Shown: one piece after another, positions 55,619-63,540 of the stretch
How positions within the stretch are numbered: the first letter of the stretch is position 1
How the letters are laid out: each line of letters begins with the position of its first letter
Assembly: GCF_007003975.1 (NCBI RefSeq)
Contig: NZ_VFTC01000010.1
Coordinates: 62,001-126,000, forward strand
Direction: 5' to 3'
DNA length: 64,000 nt
Source: Mesorhizobium sp. WSM4306
GTDB taxonomy: Bacteria > Pseudomonadota > Alphaproteobacteria > Rhizobiales > Rhizobiaceae
Notes under the pieces: generated by a model
What the model saw: only the letters and a program-made list of their open reading frames with translations
The model's database searches: none
Told to the model about the DNA's origin: nothing
Made by a program: the position numbers and the translations under genes

Positions 55619-58600
55619 ATGGAAATTGCCAACCCCGCCGAAGTGGCCCCGCGTCCTGAAAACCAGGTCGAAACGTTCGTGCGACGCTGGCAGGGCGGAG
55701 ACATATATTGCGTGCCTCAACCGCCGGGCATTCTTACCACCGTTCCCTATCCGGGCCTGCGCAGCTTCAGAGTGGATATGAACCGGTTCTTCTGCGGCCG
55801 AGAGAATCAAAAGCAGGATTTGAAGAAGTTCTTTGCCGATCGAGGCGGTAGGGAGTCGGACAAGCCGAGGAGGATGACGGTCGTCGTGGGCGGCTCTGGC
55901 AGCGGCAAGTCGTCCCTCACCCGGGCCGGGCTTATTGCCGAGCTGAACAGCATTCCGATCAAGGGTCAGTGGGGCGCCTGGTACGTGGTCGATACGCGGC
56001 CCGGGACCGACCCAATCAAGCAGCTTCTCGACTCGCTTTGGCTGTCGCTTCGTCGCTTCGTGGACCTGGCTTTCGCCGGAACCAGCACTGCTTCCGACCG
56101 CAAGGGCGATTTCCCCGAAAGGAAGCCTGAAGAGAAGGCCGCCTCGGTAGAGCAGGCAAGCGAGAGGATCGGAGCGGTAGCCGGGGCTCTCGGCATCGAA
56201 TGGGCCGATAACAAGAAGGCCGCAGAAGAAGGTGTCCGACGTTGGTTGACGCGTAAAATATCTCCGCGGCTCGGTACGATTTCGGCTTCGGCGCTGTTCG
56301 ACTTCGTCGACGGCGCGCTGAAGGCCTTCGATGGCGCGGCGAGCTTCGGCGCGGAACGCAATGTTTCGCCACTGCTGTTCCTGCATGTCGACCAATTTGA
56401 GGAGGTTTTCCGGGATGAATGTGACGCGCGTGGACGCGAGGCGCTGATCAAGCTAGTCCGCGATATCCACGACTACAGGCCGGAGCGGCTGTTCGCTGTC
56501 GCCACCATGCGCAGCGAGGAGATTCACCGTTTCTCCGAATATGCAGGTATGTCGCAGGTCATCAATTCGTCGATGTATCTCGTCGATCTGGTCGCCGGCG
56601 AGGAGATCGAATCGGTTATCGTCGACCCGGCCCAGCGGCTTGCTAGGCTGTGGCAGTTGCCGCTCGACAGCGCGTCAGGCAGGTCCTTCGCCCCTTACAC
56701 CCAGGAAACGGTGCGCTTGTTGCAGAAGGCGTACTGGCAGGCAGGCGATGCGGCAGTCCACACCGCCGACCGGCTGCCCTTGCTACAGCACGCGCTGCCG
56801 CTGGTGTGGGGACGCGCTGTCGAGGAGTGGATTCCGCGGCGCGCCAGCGACCCCAGGGCGCCGTTCGAGATCGGAAAACGGCATCTTGAGACGGTACCAG
56901 GGTGGGTCGAAGAGCAGGGCGTAGACAACAGGAGCCAATTGCAGCGTTGCCTCAACGCCGATGCCGACGACGTCTTCACGAAGGCAAGGGACGAGTTCGC
57001 CAGCGGCTCATCGCCAAATCAGACAATCTCACCCAAGGACCTCGCCGCAGAGGCAAAAGGCATCCTGAAGGTGGCGTTCAGCTCGCTTGCCCAGCTCGAC
57101 GACAATGGCAAGCCGGTGCGGCGCTTCATCACCGTCAACAACATGCTGGAAGCTTCGGGAGGCGCCGAGCGATTGGGCAAGACGGACGACGCGTTGGACG
57201 AACTCAGGTTCCGCTTGACCAGGGCGCTGGGGAGGTTTGAAACCGCCGGCATGGTCGAGGTGCTTCCTTCCCAAATGCCGGACTCGCTCCCGAAGTACAA
57301 CGTCACCCATGAGGCCTTCATCCGCAACTGGAGTTCGTATCTGGGATGGTTGGACGAGAAGAAGAACATTGAGACTGGGCTGCGGAATACGGCGAGGAGC
57401 GTTAGCGATTTGGGGCCGCAGGACTGGTCCAGATCGACGTGGCGAAATTTCGGGCTGGCGGCGAAGGCCTCGAGCGCGATTCCAGCTGTGAGCGCCAGTG
57501 CTCTGGATGAAATATTCGCCGATGATGCGCCCTATAGCCAGAGCTGGGCGGAGGCGGTGCTCGGGAGCAATGCGTCAGATATATCGGGTATCAAGCAGGC
57601 TAGGTTATGGGCCAACTGGTGGAAGGATCGAGGCAAGCGATTGAAGGACACCGCGACGGTCCTAACGAGGATCGCAGCGGCAGCGGTCATGGTGGTCTTG
57701 GCCGCGCTCTTGTTCACACAGATTGAAAAGAGCCGCTATACCCTTCTTTCGCTTCAAGTTAACGAGGCAAGTAGTGTCGATCGTACCGCCGTATACGATC
57801 GAATGTATGATTATGTTATAGGAAAAGCTTATGGTGAATATAATTCAGCGTTATTTTTCTCCGATATACTTAGTCAAACCATAGGTAGCATCGACGAAGG
57901 GGCGAGAAAAATATATGGCAGAGACATGAATATCCGATTTCCTGACGAATTTGGCGAAAAGGTTGGCACCTTTGATCGAAAGGACGAACCGGCGCGGTGC
58001 GATCAGGTGCCAAATTCATCGGCCGGAAGTGAGCAGAGGAACGGCTTTCGCGATACCCTGGGCAAGGGCTGGCTATGCCAGTCGAAGAATCGGGAGTGGC
58101 AGCTGCGGCTCAGCACAGACGCGAATACAGTGCAGATTTGGCGTCGAAATCAACGTACTAACGAAATGTTTTCTCAACGAGTGGCACTGTCTGCTGAAAA
58201 TCTTGCCCGATTGGAGCAAATGCAGAAGAAAACTGGCCTTCTGGTGAGAGTAGCCGGGCAAGACAAGCCATGTGCTTATTTCTTTTCATCGGAAGGCGTT
58301 GTTGGCTTCTGGGTGACAACCATTTCGACGGGCGAATGCAAAGATGACGATGTCTATAGGAAGACCGCTTCTTCTCAAGATGTCATCATGTGGACGACTA
58401 CTGGATTCAGTGACCCTGACGAGATCGGCCCTGGAGTGAAGGTAGATTGGGATTCGGGGGACGAGTGCGTATATAGAGACGTTCCAGCCCGGGATAGAGA
58501 GAACCTAACACTCCAGAGGTGTATAACGGGTGCCGTACTGTTGGACGCTGACAAGAAAAGGATTTTTATTTTTCGCGACCCGATGCGTTGTAGCAGCGAG

Positions 58601-59050
58601 CTCGAAAGCGACAAACTTGGTAATCCATGCGAAAATAATATTGAGATCCAGTACGACGGTCAAAACGAAGATGAGCCGAACCCCTTGGTGCGAGCGAAGA
58701 TATTGGACTTTGGGCCGCAAATATTGAGCGCGAAGATCGCGGATGGGTGGCTTTGGCTCAAATATAACGTGAACGGAGAGTCCAAAGTTAAACGGTACCT
58801 TGTTGGTATGGAGCCTATGCGAAGGATGCTGAGATCAAGATGGTTGGGCATGAAGTGGAAGAGGCAGAGCTGCGAGGATTCTGCTGACGAATCCGGTACC
58901 GACATCCGAATACCAAAATCGTGTAGCGGGGACCCGCAGTGCCAAGCGTATATCGATCAGCAAGATACGGAAGGTGACTGGCCAGCAAGACCCAAGCCTG
59001 ACGAGGGCAAGCCGAAGGGATTGAAGAAATGCGCCGAAAAGCCTCACTAG
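55619..59050 (+). CDS. gene B: membrane-anchored nSTAND1 NTPase with a Cys-rich C-terminal half
   Basis: The 1143-aa protein begins with the nSTAND1 entry motif VPYPGLRSFRVDMNRFFCG (residues 42-60), Walker A GGSGSGKSSLTRAG at 91-104 and Walker B LLFLHVDQFEEVF at 252-264, followed by AVATMRSEEIHRF with the sensor-like Arg. After a helical region (NVTHEAFIRNWSSYLGWLDE) comes one membrane helix near 685-703 (AAAAVMVVLAALLFTQ). The last 440 residues hold about a dozen Cys (for example near GWLCQSK, CSSELESDKLGNPCEN, CSGDPQCQAY) and are likely extracytoplasmic. Their DNA is much more AT-rich than the rest of the gene. The ATG at 55619 has AGGGG just before it. STAND NTPases are switch ATPases that oligomerise on signal. 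Confidence 0.82.
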   Translation: MEIANPAEVAPRPENQVETFVRRWQGGDIYCVPQPPGILTTVPYPGLRSFRVDMNRFFCGRENQKQDLKKFFADRGGRESDKPRRMTVVVGGSGSGKSSLTRAGLIAELNSIPIKGQWGAWYVVDTRPGTDPIKQLLDSLWLSLRRFVDLAFAGTSTASDRKGDFPERKPEEKAASVEQASERIGAVAGALGIEWADNKKAAEEGVRRWLTRKISPRLGTISASALFDFVDGALKAFDGAASFGAERNVSPLLFLHVDQFEEVFRDECDARGREALIKLVRDIHDYRPERLFAVATMRSEEIHRFSEYAGMSQVINSSMYLVDLVAGEEIESVIVDPAQRLARLWQLPLDSASGRSFAPYTQETVRLLQKAYWQAGDAAVHTADRLPLLQHALPLVWGRAVEEWIPRRASDPRAPFEIGKRHLETVPGWVEEQGVDNRSQLQRCLNADADDVFTKARDEFASGSSPNQTISPKDLAAEAKGILKVAFSSLAQLDDNGKPVRRFITVNNMLEASGGAERLGKTDDALDELRFRLTRALGRFETAGMVEVLPSQMPDSLPKYNVTHEAFIRNWSSYLGWLDEKKNIETGLRNTARSVSDLGPQDWSRSTWRNFGLAAKASSAIPAVSASALDEIFADDAPYSQSWAEAVLGSNASDISGIKQARLWANWWKDRGKRLKDTATVLTRIAAAAVMVVLAALLFTQIEKSRYTLLSLQVNEASSVDRTAVYDRMYDYVIGKAYGEYNSALFFSDILSQTIGSIDEGARKIYGRDMNIRFPDEFGEKVGTFDRKDEPARCDQVPNSSAGSEQRNGFRDTLGKGWLCQSKNREWQLRLSTDANTVQIWRRNQRTNEMFSQRVALSAENLARLEQMQKKTGLLVRVAGQDKPCAYFFSSEGVVGFWVTTISTGECKDDDVYRKTASSQDVIMWTTTGFSDPDEIGPGVKVDWDSGDECVYRDVPARDRENLTLQRCITGAVLLDADKKRIFIFRDPMRCSSELESDKLGNPCENNIEIQYDGQNEDEPNPLVRAKILDFGPQILSAKIADGWLWLKYNVNGESKVKRYLVGMEPMRRMLRSRWLGMKWKRQSCEDSADESGTDIRIPKSCSGDPQCQAYIDQQDTEGDWPARPKPDEGKPKGLKKCAEKPH

Positions 59051-59301
59051 TCGCTGTTGCCGGTTTCAACGCCCTGGCCCTCGCGCTGGACGTGCAAGGG
59101 ACGCAAGCCGCCGTTTCGTCGCAGGAAGAGAGCCCGATCCATCGGCTGCACGAAATTCGTCGCGCCTATATCGAATCGATTGAGCAGAAAGGGTGGGCGA
59201 TCCAGGGTGACGTTGAAACTGCCCAATACTGGGGCAATTTTCCCAATTTTCCAAATTGGGCGAACTGGAACAACTGGCTCAACGGATGGCGGAATTTTTG
59301 A
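59029..59301 (+). CDS. gene C: cyclophane RiPP precursor, GrrA/OscA1-like
   Basis: The 90-aa product has a signal-like N-terminal leader (MRRKASLVAVAGFNALALAL), a charged middle (SPIHRLHEIRRAYIESIEQK) and a C-terminal core from residue 68 made almost only of aromatic-X-Asn tripeptides: seven in total (WGN, FPN twice, WAN, WNN, WLN, then Gly and WRN) and a last Phe. Three-residue aromatic-x-Asn units are what GrrM/OscB-type enzymes cross-link into cyclophanes. The maturase gene follows at once. The ATG at 59029 lies inside gene B (22-base overlap) behind GAAGGGA. The final product is probably exported or acts at the membrane. Confidence 0.82.
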   Translation: MRRKASLVAVAGFNALALALDVQGTQAAVSSQEESPIHRLHEIRRAYIESIEQKGWAIQGDVETAQYWGNFPNFPNWANWNNWLNGWRNF

Positions 59302-60482
59302 ACCCTACGGCCCTCCGGGGCGTCACGCGGCTGCTGGTCATGCAGCCGACGGCATTCTGCAACATCGATTGCGACTATTGCTATCTGCCCAATCGCACCG
59401 ACCGCACCACGATGCCCGTCGAGACGGCCCGCGAGGCGGCTCGTTTCATTTTCGATGCAAGTCTGAACGCGCCGGATTTCACGGTGGTGTGGCACGCCGG
59501 CGAGCCGCTGGTTGTCCAACCGCAATGGTATCGGCTTGCAATGGCCGCAATGCAGGAGGTCGCTCCCCAGGGTCTGGGGCTTCCGCATGCCATCCAGACC
59601 AACGGCATGCTCATCGATGAGGAATGGTGCGATTTTTTCCTGGAAACGGGCATGCGCGTCGGCGTCAGTCTGGATGGACCGGCCCGGCTCCACAACGCCA
59701 GGCGCAAGACACGATCCGGCCAGGGCACTCACGGCCGGGTCATGCGGGGCATCGAGCAGCTTCAGCGGCGCGGCGTTCCGTTCCACGTCATCTCCGTTGT
59801 TGGACGGCCGACGCTTGAGGCAGCGGACGAATTCATGGATTTCTTCCAGTCGCATGGAATTTCCAACATCGGCCTCAACATCGAGGAAATAGAGGGGCCA
59901 GTTCATACTTCGACCCTCGAAGCGGATGGTTCCCAGCAGGCCTTTCAAACGTTTTTCGCGCGCGTGATCGAACGCGCATCGCAGGCGATGCCGGTCATAC
60001 GCCTGCGCGAACGCGAGGATTTGCTCGCTTGCCTGGAAAGTCCAGGGTTTGGAACATTCGGCCATAACTCGCAGAACGTGCCATTTGGCATCGTTACGGT
60101 GTCGGTGCGCGGCGAGTTGTTCACCTTCTCCCCCGAACTGGCCGGCACGACCCACGAGCGGTTCGGAGATTTCGGTGTCGGGCAGTTGCCCGGCGCGTCA
60201 GTCGATCAAATCCTCGTATCTCCGGCCTTCAGGGCGATGTGGCCCGAGATCGAGGCCGGCGTGAAGCTGTGTCGCGAAAGCTGTCTCTATTTCGACATCT
60301 GCCTGGGCGGCGCGCCATCGAACAAGCTTGCCGAGAACGGATCTTTCAACAGCACAGAAACCATGCATTGCCGGATGTCGCACCAGGCCGTGGCCGACGC
60401 GGTTCTGGCCGACCTGGAGGGTCGCATGCCGCGGTTCGAGCGAGCGCCTGCGACGGCAGCCTTAGACAAGATCAGCCCTTAA
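59286..60482 (+). CDS. gene D: radical SAM/SPASM peptide maturase, GrrM/OscB-like
   Basis: The 398-aa protein has the radical SAM cluster motif at Cys25, Cys29 and Cys32 (QPTAFCNIDCDYCYLPNRTD), then VVWHAGEPLVVQPQWYR, QTNGMLIDEEWCDFF and GVSLDGPARLHNARRKTRSG. The C-terminal SPASM part has CRESCLYFDICLGGAPSNK and later HCRM. These are the features of GrrM/OscB enzymes that form three-residue cyclophanes. It starts inside the last codons of the precursor core (16-base overlap), so both are made together. It cross-links the aromatic residues of gene C in the cytosol. Alternative: another SPASM cyclophane family. Confidence 0.88.
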   Translation: MAEFLNPTALRGVTRLLVMQPTAFCNIDCDYCYLPNRTDRTTMPVETAREAARFIFDASLNAPDFTVVWHAGEPLVVQPQWYRLAMAAMQEVAPQGLGLPHAIQTNGMLIDEEWCDFFLETGMRVGVSLDGPARLHNARRKTRSGQGTHGRVMRGIEQLQRRGVPFHVISVVGRPTLEAADEFMDFFQSHGISNIGLNIEEIEGPVHTSTLEADGSQQAFQTFFARVIERASQAMPVIRLREREDLLACLESPGFGTFGHNSQNVPFGIVTVSVRGELFTFSPELAGTTHERFGDFGVGQLPGASVDQILVSPAFRAMWPEIEAGVKLCRESCLYFDICLGGAPSNKLAENGSFNSTETMHCRMSHQAVADAVLADLEGRMPRFERAPATAALDKISP

Positions 60483-60515
60483 AGCGTTTCACGGAAGTCG
60501 CGGAGCTTAACCGGT

Positions 60516-61718
60516 TCACACTTTTCCTGGAATTGCCTTAGCCCCCCTCTTTTGCGAGATCGACGCAGCGATCAGGCCGATCGGAATGCCTTGGTTGAAT
60601 TCGGCCACGATAGCGGCTGTCGGGTCGCCGGCGTGGTGAAGGGCAATCAGCTCCAGCTTTTGGTTGAACACGCCGGAGCCGGACGAGCCGGCCAACGTAT
60701 CCGCATCGTACCGGAACCGCGAACCGTTCTCCGTGATGCCCAATGACTTGCCGATCGCCAACGCCTGCGGCCTTCCCCTCGGGTGCTGAACGATGAGAAC
60801 CGGCAGGTCCTTGCTCGACGGAGCTATGCCGGCCTTTATGGGAATTGGCTGCGTGCCTTCGACGGGTGCCTTGAGGCGAAGCAACGCGTAGTCGAGGCAG
60901 TCCAGGCTGGCAAGGCCCTTGCCTGTTATATCGGCTACCCGATCGTAGGGGCTCTCCGCGACTTCGCTTTGTTCGCCGCCGGCAAGTCCGTAGGGAGTTC
61001 CCTCGCTGAGCCCCGACGTATCGTTGGCATAGTTGAACCGGCAGACCACGTCGTCTTGCCCGAGCGACAATTCCTCCACGACGTGGAAATTGGTCAGCAC
61101 CAGATCCGGTTCGATGAGGATACCCGTCCCCCGCGCTGTTCCGGACGGAGATTCGACGCGGCAGGTGGCCTCGCTGATCAGTGCCAACGACTGAGCCCAT
61201 AACCGGACGTCTGAAAAGCCTCCACCCTGAACGATCTTCTCCAACGTGAACGATGACGACGTCAGGCGTCCGGGTGGCTCGGCACCAGCCGCCCTGACGG
61301 CGTTGGGAAGATTCCGGACGAGAAGATTGTCGGGCCTGTCCTGCTGAAGCGCATCCACCAGCCTGTCTGTCCACCCTCCGGCCTCGGCCTCGGGGAGGAA
61401 CTCAAAGATTTGAGCCTCATAGCCGCCAGGACCGACAATGTTGTTCAAAGTACCTTTGTCTAGCCTGTCTCCAAGGAAGATGTCGAAGCTTTGTGATCTG
61501 GGGTATGCAGAAAGCAGAGCTTTGCGTAAAAGCATGCGCTGGGGTCCGGAAAGCTGGTTCCAATCCACGATGTCTGTCTCCACAAAGTTGGACTTTCTGC
61601 GTAAACAATCTACAGGCGACAGGGAAGGTTGGCTATCCACTCCCAACAAATCAATCGGCTCAAATTTCCTCTTTTCTACGATGCTGATCGCCCAGCAATT
61701 GGAGACTGCTGTCGGCAT
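60516..61718 (-). CDS. gene E: EAD1-like domain fused to a trypsin-like serine protease
   Basis: The 400-aa protein has an EAD1-like domain at about residues 54-142 (LSGPQRMLLRKALLSAYPRS, FLGDRLDKGTLNN, QIFEFLPEAE). A chymotrypsin-fold protease follows with a full triad: His212 in LVLTNFHVVEEL, Asp276 in DCLDYALLRL and Ser346 in LAGSSGSGVFNQ. No signal peptide is present, so it acts in the cytosol. It is convergent with gene D. Its last codons lie in a common intergenic motif (see findings). The ATG at 61718 is one of several possible starts; an in-frame TTG at 61736 is also possible. It is a plausible effector recruited through EAD contact with gene A. Confidence 0.78.
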   Translation of the reverse strand: MPTAVSNCWAISIVEKRKFEPIDLLGVDSQPSLSPVDCLRRKSNFVETDIVDWNQLSGPQRMLLRKALLSAYPRSQSFDIFLGDRLDKGTLNNIVGPGGYEAQIFEFLPEAEAGGWTDRLVDALQQDRPDNLLVRNLPNAVRAAGAEPPGRLTSSSFTLEKIVQGGGFSDVRLWAQSLALISEATCRVESPSGTARGTGILIEPDLVLTNFHVVEELSLGQDDVVCRFNYANDTSGLSEGTPYGLAGGEQSEVAESPYDRVADITGKGLASLDCLDYALLRLKAPVEGTQPIPIKAGIAPSSKDLPVLIVQHPRGRPQALAIGKSLGITENGSRFRYDADTLAGSSGSGVFNQKLELIALHHAGDPTAAIVAEFNQGIPIGLIAASISQKRGAKAIPGKV

Positions 61719-61789
61719 GCGTGGGTCGAGGACCAATACAGGCGCTCAGTAATTAAAAGGCCAGTTTAGCCCGCTATAGAGACATCCGG

Positions 61790-61819
61790 AGAAAGCCCGG
61801 TTCGCCCGGGCTTTTTGTT
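61790..61819 (+). repeat. right copy of the tRNA-linked hairpin repeat
   Basis: AGAAAGCCCGGTTCGCCCGG and GCTTTTTGTT copy the sequence 53348-53376 after tRNA-Leu, with one extra C. On the + strand there is no transcribed gene before it that would need a terminator, which suggests an insertion duplicate or a leftover tRNA-downstream region. Confidence 0.65.
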
Positions 61820-61954
61820 GCTTTGGTGATCCAGTTCGCAGGCGCACTCCTTGCCGTCGCAGATATAGCCTGTCCTCGCCAAGAGCTGTCTAGCCAACGA
61901 TCGATCCAGCTTCCTGAATGTCATCCAAATGTCATACGCCTTGGCTATATGACG

Positions 61955-61970
61955 ATAAATCTGGATTTAT
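61955..61970. promoter_or_regulatory. ArsR-type operator before the arsenic operon
   Basis: ATAAATC-TG-GATTTAT is a perfect 7-2-7 inverted repeat that ends 6 bases before the arsR start codon. The AT-rich dyad is of the ArsR/SmtB kind, so the operon is likely to be repressed by its first product. Confidence 0.65.
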
Positions 61971-61976
61971 GGATAC

Positions 61977-62309
61977 GTGAACAAAGAGACCGCCCTTCTC
62001 GCGCTTGCTGCGCTTGGCCAGGATACAAGGCTGGAGGTTTTCCGGCTGCTGGTTCGGGCCGGCGCTGAAGGCGTGCCCGCCGGCGAGGTCGCATCGCGCC
62101 TAAGCATCGTCCAGAACACCATGTCGGCGCATCTGAAGATACTTGGCCATGCCGGGCTGGTCCGCGCCGAGCGCGAGGGGCGCACCATTCGCTATGTCGC
62201 CGACATGACCGGTTTTCGCGACTTGCTTGCTTACCTCATGGAGGATTGCTGCAACGGTGCCCCGGAGCTTTGCCAGCCGGCAATCCAGGCGGTGACTTGC
62301 AAGTGTTAG
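61977..62309 (+). CDS. arsR: ArsR arsenic-responsive repressor
   Basis: The 110-aa protein is an ArsR/SmtB winged helix (ALGQDTRLEVFRLLVRAG, SRLSIVQNTMSAHLKILGHAGLVRAEREGRTIRYVA). The typical alpha-3 ELCVCDL site is absent; instead Cys occur at the C-terminus (DCCNGAPELC ... CKC), a layout seen in other rhizobial/agrobacterial ArsR proteins. It starts with GTG 61977. It heads a four-gene operon and should release the operator on binding arsenite. Confidence 0.9.
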   Translation: MNKETALLALAALGQDTRLEVFRLLVRAGAEGVPAGEVASRLSIVQNTMSAHLKILGHAGLVRAEREGRTIRYVADMTGFRDLLAYLMEDCCNGAPELCQPAIQAVTCKC

Positions 62310-62335
62310 GCCGGCAAATGGCAGGGGAGGAAGCA

Positions 62336-62845
62336 ATGAGCGATCATATCTACAACGTGTTGTTTCTGTGCACCGGTAATTCGGCGCGGTCGATCCTCGC
62401 GGAGGCGATCCTGAACCGTGTCGGCGCCGGCCGGTTCAAGGCCTTTTCCGCCGGTTCCCATCCGAAGGGTGCGGTCCATCCCTATACGCTGCAGCTTCTA
62501 AAGACCCTCAACCACGATACCTCCTTTGCCCGTTCGAAGGACTGGGAGGAATTTGCGATGCCGGGCGCACCTGAGATGAATTTCGTTTTCACTGTATGCG
62601 ACAACGCAGCCAATGAATCCTGTCCCGTATGGCCCGGTCAGCCGATGACGGCGCATTGGGGAGTGCCCGATCCCGCAGCCGTCGAGGGCACGGATGCTGA
62701 AAAGCACCTGGCATTCGCCGATGCCTACCGCATGCTCAATAACAGGATTTCAATCTTCGTCAGTCTGCCGATGAATACAGTCGACAAGCTTGCCTTGCAG
62801 AAGCGGCTGGATGAGATCGGTCGCAATCATCCCAAGGCAGGCTGA
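62336..62845 (+). CDS. arsC: arsenate reductase, low-molecular-weight phosphatase type
   Basis: The 169-aa protein has the PTPase loop VLFLCTGNSARSILAEA and the phosphatase-like general acid region WGVPDPAAVEG. It reduces arsenate to arsenite, using thioredoxin or glutaredoxin. The ATG at 62336 follows GGGAGGAAG. It is unrelated in fold to the second arsC in the same operon. Confidence 0.9.
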   Translation: MSDHIYNVLFLCTGNSARSILAEAILNRVGAGRFKAFSAGSHPKGAVHPYTLQLLKTLNHDTSFARSKDWEEFAMPGAPEMNFVFTVCDNAANESCPVWPGQPMTAHWGVPDPAAVEGTDAEKHLAFADAYRMLNNRISIFVSLPMNTVDKLALQKRLDEIGRNHPKAG

Positions 62846-62850
62846 ACAGC

Positions 62851-63540
62851 ATGGCCACTGATTTGTCACGACGCCTTGTCGCCGAAGCGCTCGGCACCGC
62901 CATGCTGGTTGCCGCGGTTGTCGGTTCGGGCATCATGGCCGATCGCCTGACCGACGACGTGGCGCTTTCGCTGCTCGGCAACACGATCCCGACCGGCGCT
63001 ATGCTAGTGGTGCTGATCACCATTCTTGGGCCGATCTCCGGGGCGCACTTCAATCCGGCGGTGACGCTGGTCTTTGCCTTGCGGCGGGAACTCGAGACAA
63101 GGGCGGCTATTGCCTACGTCATCGCCCAAATCACGGGCGGCATCGCAGGTACATTCCTGGCGCACGCCATGTTCGACCTGCCGATCCTGCAAATCTCCCA
63201 GACCGTGAGGGCCGGAAGCGGCCAGTGGATCGCGGAGATCGCGGCCGCCTTTGGCCTTGTCTTCACTATTCTTGCCGGCCTGCGTTTTCGAAGCGACGCC
63301 ATTCCGTGGCTGGTCGGGCTCTACATCACATCGGCCTATTGGTTCACCGCCTCGACCTCGTTTGCCAATCCGGCCGTCGCCATCGCGCGTGCCTTGTCCA
63401 ACACTTTTGCTGGCATCCGGCCGCTCGATGTCCCGGCCTTCATCGGCGCCGAACTGCTTGGCGCGCTACTCGCCATGGCGCTGGCCGGCTGGCTGCTTTC
63501 AGAACCCAAACCCGAGCCAGAGATGAAAGCTGCGCAATGA
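62851..63540 (+). CDS. aqpS: aquaglyceroporin AqpS-like (arsenite channel)
   Basis: The 229-aa membrane protein has two NPA boxes (GAHFNPAVTL at 65-74 and SFANPAVAIAR at 170-180) and six helices, with the first helix AEALGTAMLVAAVVGSG. Embedded between two arsenate reductases in an arsR operon, it matches AqpS of Sinorhizobium meliloti, which lets internally made arsenite leave the cell. No arsB or acr3 pump gene is visible up to the window end. Confidence 0.9.
   Translation: MATDLSRRLVAEALGTAMLVAAVVGSGIMADRLTDDVALSLLGNTIPTGAMLVVLITILGPISGAHFNPAVTLVFALRRELETRAAIAYVIAQITGGIAGTFLAHAMFDLPILQISQTVRAGSGQWIAEIAAAFGLVFTILAGLRFRSDAIPWLVGLYITSAYWFTASTSFANPAVAIARALSNTFAGIRPLDVPAFIGAELLGALLAMALAGWLLSEPKPEPEMKAAQ

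Noticed and set aside
55604..56395. 263-codon minus-strand ORF inside gene B
   Set aside because: Antisense of the nSTAND Walker region; no family features.
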